Source: an uncultured Akkermansia sp. (GTDB lineage: Bacteria > Verrucomicrobiota > Verrucomicrobiia > Verrucomicrobiales > Akkermansiaceae). Taken from it: a stretch of 44,449 nucleotides of DNA. This document shows, piece by piece, positions 16,098 to 23,752 of this stretch (positions are counted from its first letter, which is position 1; every line of letters starts with the position of its first letter). The notes below the pieces were generated by a model. It did no database searches, had not been told where the DNA came from, and was given only the letters and a program-made list of their open reading frames with translations. The position numbers and the translations under genes were made by a program. The stretch covers positions 1 through 44,449 of the forward strand of contig CANRKR010000010.1 of assembly GCA_947631275.1 (NCBI GenBank), written 5' to 3'.

Positions 16098-17201
16098 ATG
16101 TCCGCTCCTGCAAAATCTCTGCGTATCATCATCGCCTGCGGTGGAACCGGTGGCCACCTTTTCCCCGGCATCGCCGTCGCACAGGAACTGCGTTCTCTTG
16201 GTCATCGGCCTTTGCTGCTCATCTCCCGCAAACAGGTGGACGCTGCAGGATCCGGTAGATACCCGGATCTCGAATTCCGCTCCGTATCCGCGATTGCCAA
16301 ACCACCCACTTTCTCTCCGCGTATGCCTCTTTTCCTCTGGCGTTTCGCGTGCACACTCCTGAGCAGTATCTGCCTCGTGTGGCGAGAGAAAGCAGACGCC
16401 GTACTTGGCATGGGAGGATTCACCTCCCTCGCACCGGTGCTGGCAGGTTATCTGCTGCGCCGCCGCACGTATGTGCACGACTCCAACTCCATTCCCGGCC
16501 GGGCCAATCGACTCACAGCGCACTTCTGCACGACCGTACTGCTTGGGTTGAAGGAAGCGGCGAATCACCTACCGGGACGTCCATGCCGCACGATTGGCAC
16601 ACCAGTGAGGGAAGAGTTGCTTGAATCCCAACCATCGCCGCAAGAGGCTCGAACTGCCCTCTCCCTGCCTCTTGACAAGCCTCTCCTTCTCGTTATCGGC
16701 GGCTCCCAGGGAGCTCAACAATTAAACACCACCATGGTGGAAGCGGCCAAAGCCTCACCACAGGTGCAGATGCTCATCATTGCCGGTGAAGCTGATCGCG
16801 CTCGTGTGGAAAATCTGACTACCGGTGTGGAGAATGTACGCGTGGTGGGCTTCTGCTCGGAGATGCCGACAGTCTATGCAGCGGCAGATGCCGTGGTAGC
16901 ACGCAGTGGGGCATCCACTCTCACTGAGCTTTCTGTGCTTGGTAAAGCCTGTCTGCTGGTGCCTTACCCTTACGCTGCCGATAATCACCAATACTACAAC
17001 GCGCGCATTGTAGCGGAAGCAGGAGCAGGAGTGCTCTGCGAGCAAAAGGATCTCACACCGGAGTGCGTGAAAAATTTCGTGACTCATATCCTTCTCAATC
17101 CGAAAGCTCTCGGGGCTATGCAGGCTGCGATGCGTTCCCTTGCCAAACCAAATGCCGCGCATGCAATCGCTGCCATTGTGTCAGGCATAGAAAAAGCATG
17201 A
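16098..17201 (+). CDS. murG: UDP-GlcNAc:lipid I N-acetylglucosaminyltransferase MurG
   Basis: 367 residues with GT-B fold signatures: the Gly-rich GGTGGH (15-20), GSQGAQQLN in the second domain, ARSGASTLTEL and the donor-binding PYPYAADNHQ. MurG converts lipid I to lipid II on the inner face of the membrane. The gene is nine bases after ftsW, and its TGA overlaps the ATG of the following hydrolase. Confidence 0.95.
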   Translation: MSAPAKSLRIIIACGGTGGHLFPGIAVAQELRSLGHRPLLLISRKQVDAAGSGRYPDLEFRSVSAIAKPPTFSPRMPLFLWRFACTLLSSICLVWREKADAVLGMGGFTSLAPVLAGYLLRRRTYVHDSNSIPGRANRLTAHFCTTVLLGLKEAANHLPGRPCRTIGTPVREELLESQPSPQEARTALSLPLDKPLLLVIGGSQGAQQLNTTMVEAAKASPQVQMLIIAGEADRARVENLTTGVENVRVVGFCSEMPTVYAAADAVVARSGASTLTELSVLGKACLLVPYPYAADNHQYYNARIVAEAGAGVLCEQKDLTPECVKNFVTHILLNPKALGAMQAAMRSLAKPNAAHAIAAIVSGIEKA

Positions 17202-18562
17202 CCACTTTTACCAACCTCACCGGAGCTGCAGAAATCGGCGCCAACTGCTATCTTATCAGTCGGGGCAACACTCATCTCGTGTTGGATGTCGGTATGCATC
17301 CTAAAAGGATTGGCAACGAAGCCAAGCCTCAACTCGGGCTCCTCGACACCCACGCCCCGCAGAGCGTCTTTATTACCCACGCACACCTGGACCACATCGG
17401 CGTGCTCCCTGTGCTGCAGGATCTTTTTCCCGCAGCAGAGGTGAATATGACCGAAGCTACGGCAGAAGTAGGCGGTGCAATGTTGCACAACTCGGTCAAT
17501 GTAATGAGCGCGCAGCGATTGTTCGACGGTATAACGGAATACCCGTTCTTCACCCACGGAGAACTGGAGCGCGCGAAAAACCAATGGCAGAAGCGAGCCT
17601 ACGAACAGCCTTTTCTCACGGCAGAGGGAGAGGCGCTGGCCACGTTCTACGATGCCGGCCATATCCTCGGTTCGTGCGGCGTACTCCTGGAAATGAGGGA
17701 CGGTCTGCGTATCTTCTACACCGGAGACGTCCAATTCGAAGATCAAAGTCTCATCCCCGGAGCTTCCTTCCCGGAGGATGGGGTCGATGTGCTGATTATG
17801 GAATGCACACATGGCGCCACGCAGCGAACGGAAGGCTACACGAGACAGAGGGAACTGGCGCGTCTCGGACGCTGCATCCGCGAAGTTCTCACATCAGGTG
17901 GAGCCGTCCTCATTCCCGTATTTGCCCTAGGAAAGAGTCAGGAAATTCTCTACGAACTGGGACGCCTGCGAGCAACGGGAAAAATTCCCTCCGTGCCCAT
18001 CTATTTCGGCGGCTTAGGGGCAAAGGTGACCCATCTGTACGATCGTCTTGCCGATTCGACAACACGCTTGCACCCCGGGTTACGCCTTTTTGATGAGGTC
18101 GAAACTTGCGGCTTCCAAGGTCGTGAACTCCCTTCTGTCTCCCCGGGCAATATCTACTTGGTCTCCAGCGGGATGATGAGTCCCCACACTTCTTCCAACG
18201 TACTCGCCACCCAATTTCTCCCGCAGCCCCACCATGCCATTATGTTCGTCGGCTATAGCGACCCGGATTCCCCGGCAGCCAGGATAAAATCTGCTAAACC
18301 GGGAGAACAAATACGCCTCGGTCCTCAGCCGAATGTCGGACAAGCCTACCCTCGCAACTGCCGTGTAGAATCCTTTGATTTCTCCGGACACGCCTCCCGA
18401 GATGCACTGATCTCCTACGCCCGACGTCTTAACCCACGCCATATTGTGCTGGTTCACGGTGATCCCGAAGCGAGGAATCAGATGTCCATGATGCTTGGCC
18501 ACGCCATACCATCCACGCGCATTTCTGTTCCCATGCCGGGAGAGGAGCTTACCCTGGACTAA
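17198..18562 (+). CDS. Beta-CASP metallo-beta-lactamase-fold hydrolase (RNase-like)
   Basis: 454 residues from an ATG that overlaps the murG stop (ATGA). The frame is open farther upstream, but that part lies inside murG and is not conserved-looking. Metal ligands are H61-x-H63-x-D65-H66 (HAHLDHIG), a later His in GHILGS, an Asp in YTGDVQFED, G-H398-A-S and V-H420-G-D. The GHAS and VHGD elements plus the insert between the two halves mark the beta-CASP group, which includes RNA-processing nucleases related to CPSF-73 and archaeal/bacterial aCPSF-like exonucleases. It probably processes RNA in the cytoplasm. Its coupling to murG is unusual, and the target is unknown. Confidence 0.85.
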   Translation: MTTFTNLTGAAEIGANCYLISRGNTHLVLDVGMHPKRIGNEAKPQLGLLDTHAPQSVFITHAHLDHIGVLPVLQDLFPAAEVNMTEATAEVGGAMLHNSVNVMSAQRLFDGITEYPFFTHGELERAKNQWQKRAYEQPFLTAEGEALATFYDAGHILGSCGVLLEMRDGLRIFYTGDVQFEDQSLIPGASFPEDGVDVLIMECTHGATQRTEGYTRQRELARLGRCIREVLTSGGAVLIPVFALGKSQEILYELGRLRATGKIPSVPIYFGGLGAKVTHLYDRLADSTTRLHPGLRLFDEVETCGFQGRELPSVSPGNIYLVSSGMMSPHTSSNVLATQFLPQPHHAIMFVGYSDPDSPAARIKSAKPGEQIRLGPQPNVGQAYPRNCRVESFDFSGHASRDALISYARRLNPRHIVLVHGDPEARNQMSMMLGHAIPSTRISVPMPGEELTLD

Positions 18563-18583
18563 GGTCATCTTTTTGAGTAGAAT
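18555..18583 (+). promoter_or_regulatory. Possible promoter at the end of the beta-CASP gene
   Basis: TGGACT (18555-18560), 17 bp, TAGAAT (18578-18583), then an ATG six bases later at 18590. The layout is the same as that of clearer promoters in the window, but the -35 has only four matches to consensus and lies within the preceding coding end. Confidence 0.35.
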
Positions 18584-18589
18584 CGTGGA

Positions 18590-18691
18590 ATGATGGCGAT
18601 CATCATCCTGATGGCTCTAAAGCAGCCTTCTCGTTCGCCAAATTCGCGCGCAAGCGCGGGAACTTCCCAAATCGTACGTCGCGCGTCGTAA
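18590..18691 (+). CDS. Possible leaderless small ORF, 33 aa
   Basis: A 33-codon frame starts with two ATG codons six bases after a TAGAAT -10. The peptide begins with a short hydrophobic stretch (MMAIIILMAL) and ends in a Ser/Arg-rich tail. There is no homology clue. It could be a regulatory leader peptide for the downstream Aas-like gene, a small membrane peptide, or chance. The promoter geometry is the only support. Confidence 0.2.
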   Translation: MMAIIILMALKQPSRSPNSRASAGTSQIVRRAS

Positions 18692-18698
18692 ATCGTAC
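18669..18698 (+). repeat. AAATCGTAC direct repeat with 21-bp period
   Basis: The nonamer AAATCGTAC occurs at 18669-18677 and again at 18690-18698, two helical turns apart, some 44 bp upstream of the -35 of the second Aas-like gene. Same-face spacing suggests an activator or repressor site. The protein that would bind is unknown. Confidence 0.4.
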
Positions 18699-18741
18699 AT
18701 AGGCAAATGCATTTCTAATGCGTTTGCCCGGGGGTATGATA

Positions 18742-18770
18742 TTGCATACACTGAATCCTTGTGATAGAAT
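18742..18770 (+). promoter_or_regulatory. Promoter of the second Aas-like gene
   Basis: TTGCAT (18742-18747), 17 bp, TAGAAT (18765-18770). The ATG at 18781 is ten bases beyond the -10, so the transcript would begin only 2-4 nt before the start codon. The upstream in-frame ATG codons at 18718 and 18736 would lie before the transcription start. Confidence 0.6.
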
Positions 18771-18780
18771 CACGCCTGCC

Positions 18781-20991
18781 ATGGCGGTCGATGTGAGCTT
18801 TGAAGGAGCAGAAAATATACCGGAATCCCCCCGTCTGATTCTGGTCAACAGACTGCACCTGCCCACCCTGCGCGCACTGGAGTCCGCTCTCGGCGGCGAA
18901 GAAAAGGTAGCCTGGCTCATCGAAGATTCCTTACGTCCGACCCCTGAAATCACGGATTACGTATCCCGCCGCCGAGGTGGTGGTATTCTCTTCTCTCTGG
19001 CACGACAGAAAAAAGACGGGCTGCGCGCGCAAATTAAAGCGAAGCTTGCCGCTGGCTGCCATGTCGTGCTGTTGCCGGGGCGTCCCAATCAACCACCAGC
19101 CTACATATCGAATGTACCGCTCGCGTTGCTGAACTACCTTCTTGAGGACGTGCAAGGCGAGATCGTTCCGGTGTACGAGGGCCTTTACTCGCTGAGCAAC
19201 GGCAATTGGGATGCTCTCGTCACTGCCCCCCCCTTCTCCCGAGCCGTTCTCCGCATCCTGCCACCCCTCCGTCCGGGAGCCGCTACAGCGCGTTCCATTG
19301 TTACGGTTTGGGAAATCGCCGCGGCGGAACAGGTCGCGGGTATGGAGAAGCAAAACGCGTCCGACACCCTGGCTGGCGCTTTACTGCGCAGCCTGCTCAC
19401 CCACCCACGTTCGGTGATTATTGACGGAGTGAATGAGCAGAGTATGAGCTACAGGCGCTTGCTATCTCTGGCGGTGCCCCTGGCGCGGCGTCTGCGGCGC
19501 CACAACATCACACGCCGCCTCGGCATCATCCTGCCTCCGGGGCGCCTCTCTTTCATTTCAAATACAGCTTGCATTCTCGCGGGCATTACCCCGGTAAATA
19601 TTGATTTTACCTACCCTCCTTCTGTCCTTCGCCGCATGGTCGAGCAAGCGCACGTGACACGCTTCCTTTCCGGTCACAGCTTCGTGGAAAATCTTGAAAA
19701 CTTCGCTTGGCCGCCGTCGCGCGATATGCTCTATATTGATGAGCTGCTGCCGACAAACAGCGGCGCCCTGCAAACGGCGCAGGATTTTCTCATCGCTTTT
19801 CTCGGCAGGAAGAATATTGAAAATTGGATTCAAACACCGGAACAAAATCCGGCACAGGAAGCTGTTGTTCTATTCAACAGCTACAGCGATGGCACCAACT
19901 TGCGTGGCGTGAGCATGAGTCACCAGGCCATCCTCACAGGATACCGCCTCACGCGGGAACGTATGAGGAACGACAAAGAGGAAAGAGTCCTCAGTTGCCT
20001 TCCCTTCCATCACAACTCGGGGTTCTTGCTGGGTTTTCTTTATCCTCTTCTCAGTGGAGCAGACCTGATCACCTACCCGGATCCAAAGGCAGGCAGGCGG
20101 CTCTGCGAACTCTCCATGAGCTATAAGCCAGCCCGCGCTGTCATTCGCCCGGAACAAATCCGGCCTCTCCTCGCCGCCTGCCGAGGGGAGGAACTTTCTT
20201 TCACCGGGCAGTTACTGGTAGCGGGGCATATTTCCGCGGACGATGCTCGGCAAGCGTACGCGACACACAAGATCCACCTCTGCGAATGCTACATGCCGCT
20301 GCATGCCGCGATGCTGGCTGCCTGCTCGTTGCCACCGCAGGGTGATGCACCGAGAACTCCGGATGTCCTGCGAATTCGCCTCGGTTCCCCGGGCACGACA
20401 GGACAGCCTGTCGCCGGACTTGCAATACGCATAGGCTCCCCGGATTCCGATATCTCGCTGCAAAGGGATGAAACGCCGGGTCTCATCTATGTGAAAGGGC
20501 CTGCCTGCTGCGCCTGCTCTTCAGCGGAAGCAACCTCGCCGGTCTCTCCCTCACTGCCCTGGATATGCACCGACGACATCGGCTTCCTGAGGGAAGATGG
20601 TCAGCTCGTCGTTCTGGGCTCTCGCGAGAATTTTTCTATGGTTGGCGGAGAACTTATTTCACACCGCGAAACCGAGCAGCTACTTGCTTCCCTGCTACGC
20701 ATTCCCATGAAATTTGACGAACCGCCGAAGTTTGTCATCGTTGCTCTGAACCGCGAAAACAACCTGCGCGAAGATGTCCTGGTCCTGCTCTCCACATTGC
20801 ATAAGACGGTGGGACCGCACGATGTCATCACGCTGCGCTACACGTTCATCAACGCTCGTTACTCCAAAAATATGGCGCCGCAGCATATCGTCCCACTGCG
20901 CGCGATTCCCACCCTTCCCGACGGTGCGGTCAATTATCCGTTGTGTCGCCTTCTCGCAGCGCGAGCGCTCGGCGTAAGGCAAGCGGCATAA
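18781..20991 (+). CDS. Degenerate Aas-like fusion protein, probable pseudoenzyme
   Basis: 736 residues from the promoter-supported ATG (in-frame ATGs at 18718 and 18736 are possible). It aligns along its length with the protein at 1005-3176. The N-terminal block FEGAENIPESPRLILVNRL is recognisably PlsC-like, but the HX4D histidine is Arg24 and the FPEG block is L-L-P-G (97-100). In the AMP-binding part the phosphate loop reads N-S-Y-S-D-G-T-N-L-R-G (366-376), YGLTE is replaced by Y-M-P-L-H (504-508), TGD by T-D-D (597-599), and the catalytic lysine by Ala716. The frame is intact over 2.2 kb, so the protein is maintained, but adenylation is unlikely. A regulatory or structural partner of the active paralogue is one possibility. 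It converges with thi4. Confidence 0.75.
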   Translation: MAVDVSFEGAENIPESPRLILVNRLHLPTLRALESALGGEEKVAWLIEDSLRPTPEITDYVSRRRGGGILFSLARQKKDGLRAQIKAKLAAGCHVVLLPGRPNQPPAYISNVPLALLNYLLEDVQGEIVPVYEGLYSLSNGNWDALVTAPPFSRAVLRILPPLRPGAATARSIVTVWEIAAAEQVAGMEKQNASDTLAGALLRSLLTHPRSVIIDGVNEQSMSYRRLLSLAVPLARRLRRHNITRRLGIILPPGRLSFISNTACILAGITPVNIDFTYPPSVLRRMVEQAHVTRFLSGHSFVENLENFAWPPSRDMLYIDELLPTNSGALQTAQDFLIAFLGRKNIENWIQTPEQNPAQEAVVLFNSYSDGTNLRGVSMSHQAILTGYRLTRERMRNDKEERVLSCLPFHHNSGFLLGFLYPLLSGADLITYPDPKAGRRLCELSMSYKPARAVIRPEQIRPLLAACRGEELSFTGQLLVAGHISADDARQAYATHKIHLCECYMPLHAAMLAACSLPPQGDAPRTPDVLRIRLGSPGTTGQPVAGLAIRIGSPDSDISLQRDETPGLIYVKGPACCACSSAEATSPVSPSLPWICTDDIGFLREDGQLVVLGSRENFSMVGGELISHRETEQLLASLLRIPMKFDEPPKFVIVALNRENNLREDVLVLLSTLHKTVGPHDVITLRYTFINARYSKNMAPQHIVPLRAIPTLPDGAVNYPLCRLLAARALGVRQAA

Positions 20992-21004
20992 CGTGGCTTC
21001 ACCA

Positions 21005-21787
21005 TCAGTCCTTTGCAAGGGAAACGAGCGCCTCGTGCATCAGCTGTGCCACCTTGCGTCCGCTCAGCAGCATGCCGCCAAAGATGGGCCCCATGCGGAA
21101 ACTGCCGCTCACACCATTCGCGGCCATACCGGAAACAAAAAGTCCTGGATATATCTCCTTTGTGTTCTCGATCGTCATGCGTTCGCCTTCGGCGGCATCC
21201 ATGCTCATCTCTCCAATGACCCCACCAGTCTCTGTCAGCAAGCGCACCCCGTTTTTGCGGGCCACGGTCTTTGCGATTTCACAATCGTGTCCGGTTGCAT
21301 CCAGCACCACTCGAGCCGCAAAAGTCAGGGGATCCACATGCAGCCCCTCGCGCAGTACGGGGGTCCAGTTTACTACCACACCGCCGACGCGTCCCTGTTT
21401 ATACACAACATCCTCCACCGAAAAGCAGTTGAAGATGGTCGCCCCGGCCTCCGTGGCACGGTAAATCAAACCAGCTGTAGCGTGTACGGAGTCCAGAATA
21501 TACGTCCCTTTTTCATGCTTGCGGTAGCGGAGTTGCAGCTCCTCGATGATGGGAAGCGCCTCCTCCTGCACCACGATATCGTTGAACATCATTGCTCCTC
21601 CCCACATCCCGCCGCCGGGGGCGAGTTTGCGATCCAGCAACAACACACGATGCCCGGCTTTTGCCAGGTAATAGGCTGCCACAATGCCAGAAGGCCCTCC
21701 CCCCACTACAGCAGCATCCAGCTCCAGGCTCTTTTCCAATTTTCCAAAATACGATTGAATAATTCCCCGCGAAATGAGAGTTTCCAT
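21005..21787 (-). CDS. thi4: Thi4-family thiamine thiazole synthase (His type, sulfide-dependent)
   Basis: 260 residues from an ATG at 21787, chosen because a -10 lies seven bases upstream; an in-frame start at 21823 would fall inside the -35. The Rossmann motif VVGGGPSG is at 27-34, followed by LAPGGGMWGG, DATGHD and the C-terminal SGMAANGVSGSFRMGPIFGGML typical of Thi4. The enzyme makes the ADP-thiazole precursor of thiamine from NAD and glycine. Yeast Thi4 donates sulfur from a sacrificial Cys; the aligned position here is His150 in LHVDP, as in archaeal enzymes that use free sulfide and turn over repeatedly. That predicts an anaerobic, sulfide-exposed lifestyle. It is transcribed divergently from cysS. 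Confidence 0.88.
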   Translation of the reverse strand: METLISRGIIQSYFGKLEKSLELDAAVVGGGPSGIVAAYYLAKAGHRVLLLDRKLAPGGGMWGGAMMFNDIVVQEEALPIIEELQLRYRKHEKGTYILDSVHATAGLIYRATEAGATIFNCFSVEDVVYKQGRVGGVVVNWTPVLREGLHVDPLTFAARVVLDATGHDCEIAKTVARKNGVRLLTETGGVIGEMSMDAAEGERMTIENTKEIYPGLFVSGMAANGVSGSFRMGPIFGGMLLSGRKVAQLMHEALVSLAKD

Positions 21788-21794
21788 GCCTTTC

Positions 21795-21823
21795 ATGGTA
21801 ACCCTTACAGAAGCTGATGTCAA
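21795..21823 (-). promoter_or_regulatory. Promoter of thi4
   Basis: On the minus strand TTGACA (21823-21818), 17 bp, TACCAT (21800-21795), then seven bases to the ATG at 21787. This implies a leaderless mRNA, so there is no room for a TPP riboswitch, which might otherwise be expected for a thiamine gene. Confidence 0.65.
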
Positions 21824-21831
21824 GCTTGACA
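21818..21831. promoter_or_regulatory. 14-bp perfect palindrome formed by back-to-back -35 boxes
   Basis: TGTCAAGCTTGACA is a perfect inverted repeat. Each half is a consensus TTGACA -35 for the opposite strand, serving thi4 (minus) and cysS (plus). With two base pairs between the boxes, RNA polymerase could occupy only one promoter at a time. Confidence 0.7.
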
Positions 21832-21854
21832 GCGCCCCCCATATCGCGCATAAT
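21826..21854 (+). promoter_or_regulatory. Promoter of the cysS-queF-queC-miaB operon
   Basis: TTGACA (21826-21831), 17 bp, CATAAT (21849-21854), ten bases, ATG at 21865. It shares its -35 palindrome with thi4. It excludes the upstream in-frame ATG codons at 21817 and 21853. Confidence 0.7.
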
Positions 21855-21864
21855 GGCGCGCGTC

Positions 21865-23295
21865 ATGCTCACGCTTTTCGACACTTGCACACGCCGTTCC
21901 CTCACTGTGGAAGCACGAGATGGCAAAACCCTGCGATTTTACTGTTGCGGACCCACGGTGTATGCGGCAGCGCATATCGGAAACTTTCGCACTTTCGTGG
22001 CGCAGGATGTCTTCCGCCGTGTCGTGGAATTGGGAGGGTTGCGCACCAAGCATGTTCGCAACATCACAGATGTGGATGACAAAACCATTCGCAACTCCCG
22101 GGCACAGGGCATTCCGCTGAGGGAATACACAGATAAATGGACAAAGAAGTTCCACGACGACTGCCGCGCGCTCAACTGCCTGCCGCCGCACGTGGAACCG
22201 AGTGCCGTGGAACACATCCCAGATCAGATCGAACTTGTAGAAAAACTCATTGAGAAGGGGCACGCCTACCTCAGCGATGACGGCTCCGTGTATTTCCGCA
22301 TCTCTTCTTACGCCGATTACGGCAAGCTCGCTCACCTCGATAACCAAACACTTAACCTTGGCAAAACCGCCCAAACCCGCGCTGACACCGATGAATATGA
22401 AAAGGACAGCGTGGCAGATTTTGTGCTCTGGAAAGCTCGTCGCCCTGAGGACGGAGAAAACTATTGGGAATCCCCGTGGGGTCAGGGTCGTCCTGGTTGG
22501 CACCTCGAGTGTTCCGCTATGAGCCATAAATACCTCGGCGACGACTTTGATCTGCATTCCGGCGGCGTGGACCTCATTTTTCCGCACCATGAAAACGAAA
22601 TCGCTCAGAGCCGTTGCGGCTGCGGCGGAAACTTTGCCCGCCAGTGGTTCCACATCACTCACCTGCTGGTGAATGGCGCCAAAATGAGTAAGAGCCTCGG
22701 CAACATGTACACGCTGGATGATCTGGCTGCTCTGGGACACTCCCCGGCGGCGCTTCGCTATGTGCTGGCGGGAGCCTACTACCGCCGCCCGCTAAACTTT
22801 ACTCTCGGCGGCATGAAAGATGCTGCCGTGGCACTCAAAAAGCTGCGACGATTTGACGATGCACTGGCGGTCCGTGCCTCTTCGACGAAAGAGCCGAAAC
22901 CAACCTACCGCGACCTGGTGAAAAAACCGCCGGTGCTTGGTCCCTTTGCCTCTGCCTGGGAGAGCCTTCAGGATGACCTGAATACGCCCGAGGCGCTGGG
23001 GCGCGTCTTCAGCGCACTGCACGCCATCAAACCTGCCGAGCTGACGCCGGAGGAAGCCGCTGCTATCCGACGTGCCTTCCGTTTCATCACCGAGGCGCTC
23101 GGATTGATTTTGCCGGAGGTGCAGACCGACGAAGCGGAACAGGCTCCGGAGGAAGTGCGCGCCATTGCCGAGGAACGCTGGATCGCGCGCCAGGCCAGAG
23201 ATTGGGCGAAAGCGGATGCCCTGCGCGCGCGTCTCGCCGAGCTCGGCTGGGGCATGAAGGATGGCAAGGACAGCTATCAACTTAACAAACTCTGA
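21865..23295 (+). CDS. cysS: Cysteinyl-tRNA synthetase
   Basis: 476 residues from the ATG at 21865, which gives the usual MLTLFDT start and follows the promoter. Class I signatures: H37-I-G-N40, and K273-M-S-K-S277 ([10 protein letters not shown]). The zinc-site block YCCGPTVY and the WHLECSAMS and HHENEIAQS motifs are characteristic of CysRS. It charges tRNA-Cys in the cytoplasm. It is the first gene of an operon with three tRNA-modification genes; queF follows after 18 bases. Confidence 0.95.
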   Translation: MLTLFDTCTRRSLTVEARDGKTLRFYCCGPTVYAAAHIGNFRTFVAQDVFRRVVELGGLRTKHVRNITDVDDKTIRNSRAQGIPLREYTDKWTKKFHDDCRALNCLPPHVEPSAVEHIPDQIELVEKLIEKGHAYLSDDGSVYFRISSYADYGKLAHLDNQTLNLGKTAQTRADTDEYEKDSVADFVLWKARRPEDGENYWESPWGQGRPGWHLECSAMSHKYLGDDFDLHSGGVDLIFPHHENEIAQSRCGCGGNFARQWFHITHLLVNGAKMSKSLGNMYTLDDLAALGHSPAALRYVLAGAYYRRPLNFTLGGMKDAAVALKKLRRFDDALAVRASSTKEPKPTYRDLVKKPPVLGPFASAWESLQDDLNTPEALGRVFSALHAIKPAELTPEEAAAIRRAFRFITEALGLILPEVQTDEAEQAPEEVRAIAEERWIARQARDWAKADALRARLAELGWGMKDGKDSYQLNKL

Positions 23296-23313
23296 CCCCA
23301 CAACACCCCTACT

Positions 23314-23727
23314 ATGGCACAGCAGGATCTCACCCTCCTTGGCAAGCACAGTGAGTTCTTCTCCTCCCCGGATGAAGCGAAGCTTGAGACTTTCCCAAAC
23401 CGATCCCCTCAGCGAGTCTATACCGTCATGCTGGAGACGGAGGAATTTTCCTCCCTTTGCCCCGTAACCGGTCAGCCGGATTCTTGTCATCTCACAATTT
23501 CCTACTGTCCAGCGGAGAGGGTGATCGAAACGAAAAGTCTTAAGTACTACCTCGTTTCTTTTCGTAATTACCCCGCCTTCAATGAGCAGGTTATCAATCG
23601 CATCCTCGATGACCTCGTAGCGGCAGCCTCCCCGCGCTGGATGCGCGTGGTGGGATGCTTCGGCGCGCGCGGCGGCATACGGCTCACCACTACTGTCGAA
23701 CATTGCCCGGAAAACCGTCCTGCCTGA
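23314..23727 (+). CDS. queF: NADPH-dependent 7-cyano-7-deazaguanine reductase QueF
   Basis: 137 residues, the short unimodular form. The catalytic Cys49 lies in LCPVTGQPD, with Asp56. The QueF motif E72-T-K-S-L-K77 follows. The enzyme reduces the preQ0 nitrile to preQ1, the precursor inserted into tRNA for queuosine. The substrate-producing gene queC is immediately downstream. Confidence 0.93.
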   Translation: MAQQDLTLLGKHSEFFSSPDEAKLETFPNRSPQRVYTVMLETEEFSSLCPVTGQPDSCHLTISYCPAERVIETKSLKYYLVSFRNYPAFNEQVINRILDDLVAAASPRWMRVVGCFGARGGIRLTTTVEHCPENRPA

Positions 23728-23752
23728 TTCTTCGACACCCTCTCTTCCCGAC

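Noticed and set aside
15567..16568. A 333-codon minus-strand frame across ftsW and murG
   Set aside because: It covers the end of ftsW and the start of murG, both strongly supported, and yields a low-complexity charged peptide.
17063..17197. Upstream extension of the beta-CASP hydrolase frame
   Set aside because: These 45 codons lie inside the conserved end of murG. The ATG at 17198 gives the expected start and an ATGA overlap.
21788..21823. Longer thi4 start at 21823 (12 extra residues)
   Set aside because: That codon would lie within the -35 box and before the expected transcription start. The added residues have no family counterpart.
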